Source: SKLM01 sp964450435
Lineage (GTDB): Bacteria > Chloroflexota > Anaerolineae > B4-G1
Direction of reading: 5' to 3'
NCBI GenBank assembly: GCA_964450435.1
Contig: CAYVCX010000046.1
Span: 1 to 23,685 of the forward strand
DNA: 23,685 nucleotides
How positions within the stretch are numbered: position 1 is the first letter of the stretch; each line of letters starts with the position of its first letter. A model generated the notes under the pieces. That model did no database searches. It was not told the DNA's origin and was given only the letters and a program-made list of their open reading frames with translations. Position numbers and translations under genes: made by a program. Positions 22,040-23,685 of the stretch are shown piece by piece.

Positions 22040-23556
22040 TGGTGACCAGGACCACACAACAGGAGACGAAGCGCAGCCTCGTGCCGGCCCCGGTCGCTGG
22101 CGTGGTATCCCTTATCCTCCCCGGCATGGGCCAGATCCTGGCCCGTCGGCTGTGGCGGGGGTTCCTCATCCTCGTGTCCTTTATCAGCGTCGTCCCCCTC
22201 ATCGCCTGGCGCATCCATCTCCTCGCCCACCGAGAACCGAGCGCCGTCGCCAAGCTCACCAGGGCCTTCGACCGCCGCCCCCTCTTCATCGGCGGCATGA
22301 TCGCCGGCGCCGCCTTGCTCTGGCTCCTCAGCGCCCTGGACGCCTACCGACTGACTCATCCACAGCGTGAGGGCGTTTTCTGGATCTTCGTCCTCATCCT
22401 GGCGCTCTTCTTCACCCTCGGATGGCAGATCAGTGAGATCGATCTCTACCGGGCCACAACCGAGGTCTCCGACACCTGGCCTCTCTTCTCCAGAGTGATG
22501 TGGCCCTGGCAAGCTGCCTTCACCCGCAGAACAGAGACGGTCAGCGCCGCAGCTCCCATTCAGAGCCCGTGCACGGAGGACCCGCCAGAGCCGCCAGAAA
22601 GGGAGGCCGGCCAACCCTACCTCAGGGCTGACCCCACCTGCGGACAGCTCTCCGACCTTGACGAGGACGGCAACATCGTGCCCGGAACCGTGCTCACTCT
22701 CACTGGCGAGGGTTTCACACCGGACACCGAGACGCAGATTTGGTGGAAGGATCCTATTGGCAACGAGTTCCGCATTCGCCAGGAGGGCGAGTACGTCACC
22801 GTGCAGACCGACGAGCAAGGGTCATTCGAGATTGACGTCCGCATGCCGTATCGGCTCCTCCCTCCCAGTGCGGAAGGACCCCAGATCCACCGCATCGAGC
22901 CACGGCAGGTCTCCCAGATAGGTGCACCTATACCCAGCGAACCATTGCGGTTGAGCGTTGAGCGCATGATCGAGACCATCTTCCTCGGGATGATGGCTAC
23001 CTTCTTCGGCATCATCTTGGCCGTTCCCATCAGTTTCCTGGCCGCCCGAAACCTGATGTCCGGCTCCTGGTTCTCTATGGTCATCTACTACCTCACCCGC
23101 GGCGTGATGAACATCGTCCGCTCTATCGAGCCCCTGATCTGGGTCATCATCGCCGTTCAGTGGGTTGGGCTCGGCCCCTTCCCGGGCATCATCGCCCTCA
23201 CCATCCACACCGTCGCTGCCCTGGGCAAACTCTACTCCGAGGCGATTGAGAGCATCGACCCGGGTCCCATCGAGGCCATCCACGCCACCGGGGCGACCGG
23301 CCTCCAGACCATCATGTTCGCCGTCGTGCCCCAGATGATCCCGCCCTTCGTCTCCTTTTCCATCTACCGCTGGGATATCAACGTCCGTCTGTCCACCGTC
23401 GTCGGCCTCGTGGGCGGCGGCGGCATTGGCTTCATCCTCATCCAGTACATCCGGCTCTTGAACTTCCGGGCAGCCGGCATCGCCGTCTGGTTCATCGCCA
23501 TCACCGTGGCCATTCTCGACTACGTCAGCGCCGAGATCAGGGAACGGTTCGTGTGA
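22039..23556 (+). CDS. phnE: PhnE-type ABC permease with a long N-terminal membrane and Ig/IPT-like extension
   Basis: The 505-residue protein is much longer than usual PhnE (about 260-290). Only residues about 308-505 match the permease: MIETIFLGMMATFFGIILAVPISFLAARNLM, then the EAA loop EAIHATGATGLQTIMFAVVPQMIPP, then WDINVRLSTVVGLVGGGGIGFIL. Ahead of it lie about three hydrophobic segments (20-57, starting VVSLILPGMGQILARRLWRG, which looks like a small TM2/DUF-type module; 78-105; 111-131). A hydrophilic stretch (135-305) follows with a beta-rich IPT/TIG-like core: PGTVLTLTGEGFTPDTETQIWW (215-236), then TDEQGSFEIDVRMP. Cys178 and Cys201 could form a disulfide. GGGAGG lies nine bases before the ATG. 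The single frame is clean, so this is not an assembly of two genes. Confidence 0.9.
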   Translation: MVTRTTQQETKRSLVPAPVAGVVSLILPGMGQILARRLWRGFLILVSFISVVPLIAWRIHLLAHREPSAVAKLTRAFDRRPLFIGGMIAGAALLWLLSALDAYRLTHPQREGVFWIFVLILALFFTLGWQISEIDLYRATTEVSDTWPLFSRVMWPWQAAFTRRTETVSAAAPIQSPCTEDPPEPPEREAGQPYLRADPTCGQLSDLDEDGNIVPGTVLTLTGEGFTPDTETQIWWKDPIGNEFRIRQEGEYVTVQTDEQGSFEIDVRMPYRLLPPSAEGPQIHRIEPRQVSQIGAPIPSEPLRLSVERMIETIFLGMMATFFGIILAVPISFLAARNLMSGSWFSMVIYYLTRGVMNIVRSIEPLIWVIIAVQWVGLGPFPGIIALTIHTVAALGKLYSEAIESIDPGPIEAIHATGATGLQTIMFAVVPQMIPPFVSFSIYRWDINVRLSTVVGLVGGGGIGFILIQYIRLLNFRAAGIAVWFIAITVAILDYVSAEIRERFV

Positions 23557-23634
23557 GACTGCCGCGAGGGGATGCGGCGAACCCTCATCCCGTCAAGCAA
23601 GAAGCTGGCAGCACAGAAAGACGTCTTGACTCAG

Positions 23635-23685
23635 TCAACTACCCCACCGCAAGCGGATGGGGCTTGTCCGTGGACTCAAGCGGTA
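23635..23685 (-). mobile_element. Probable right end of an IS200/IS605-type tnpB element (continues past window)
   Basis: CCCCA (23642-23646) pairs with TGGGG (23658-23662) and CCG (47-49) with CGG (54-56), leaving A57 bulged. The hairpin is followed by GGCTTGTCC and TCAAG. On the - strand this reads AAGCCCC-hairpin-GGGGTAGTTGAC, the pattern typical, from memory, of the 3' end of tnpB elements, where the hairpin also belongs to the omega/reRNA. A - strand frame runs in from the window edge through the hairpin and stops at TGA 23637-23635 (YRLSPRTSPIRLRWGS), a plausible TnpB tail. TTGAC/GTCAA flank the boundary at 23627-23639. The body of the element is outside, so the call is tentative. Confidence 0.5.

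Noticed and set aside
20552..22057. 501-codon open frame on the - strand opposite phnD/phnC
   Set aside because: It is antisense to both genes and their intercistronic hairpin, with a typical GC-bias composition.
1..23685. tRNA or rRNA genes, CRISPR arrays, replication origin
   Set aside because: No cloverleaf with a TTCRANY arm, no rRNA-like conserved blocks, no regularly spaced direct repeats of 24-40 bp and no DnaA-box cluster were seen on either strand.

Overview
The window is GC-rich bacterial DNA (about 60-65% by eye). Lipoproteins with FlgD-like Ig repeats, several binding-protein-dependent ABC importers, a VanW-type/LysM/YkuD cell-wall enzyme and at least one leaderless gene together suggest a Chloroflexota (Anaerolineae-like) genome. 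That assignment is an inference; there is no rRNA or marker gene to prove it.

Layout. (1) 1-605, + strand: the 3' end of a CoA-disulfide-reductase-like flavoprotein, followed directly by a frameshifted remnant of a cysteine desulfurase. (2) 606-4379, +: a non-coding leader with a promoter and inverted repeats, then glycerol kinase (glpK) and an MFS transporter with its own, apparently leaderless, promoter. (3) 4719-6287, +: a membrane-anchored L,D-transpeptidase with LysM. It converges on (4) 6323-16571, a 10 kb block entirely on the - strand. In its direction of transcription this block holds a Cys/His-rich zinc-ribbon protein behind a perfect consensus promoter and a palindrome, then a NikA-like lipoprotein, NikB/NikC-type permeases and a SAM methyltransferase. 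Next come an FmdE-family protein with a zinc ribbon, a second peptide/nickel-type importer (SBP, B permease, C permease) and finally a Fur-family regulator. (5) 16728-18077, -: folC with a strong terminator. (6) 18482-23556, +: an Ig-repeat lipoprotein and a phosphonate-type ABC operon (phnD-phnC-phnE). (7) 23635-23685, -: what looks like the right end of an IS200/IS605-type tnpB element running off the window.

How they may work together. The - strand block reads as a metal-acquisition and metal-handling island: a metalloregulator, two importers of the nickel/dipeptide type, a methyltransferase coupled to a permease gene, FmdE and a His-rich metal-binding protein. Neither importer has ATPase genes in the window, so both must borrow ATPases encoded elsewhere. 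The phn operon is complete for transport but has no catabolic genes. Its permease is unusual: about 300 extra N-terminal residues with membrane segments and an Ig/IPT-like extracytoplasmic domain. Strong perfect stem-loops follow two of the three solute-binding-protein genes and probably set binding-protein/permease stoichiometry.
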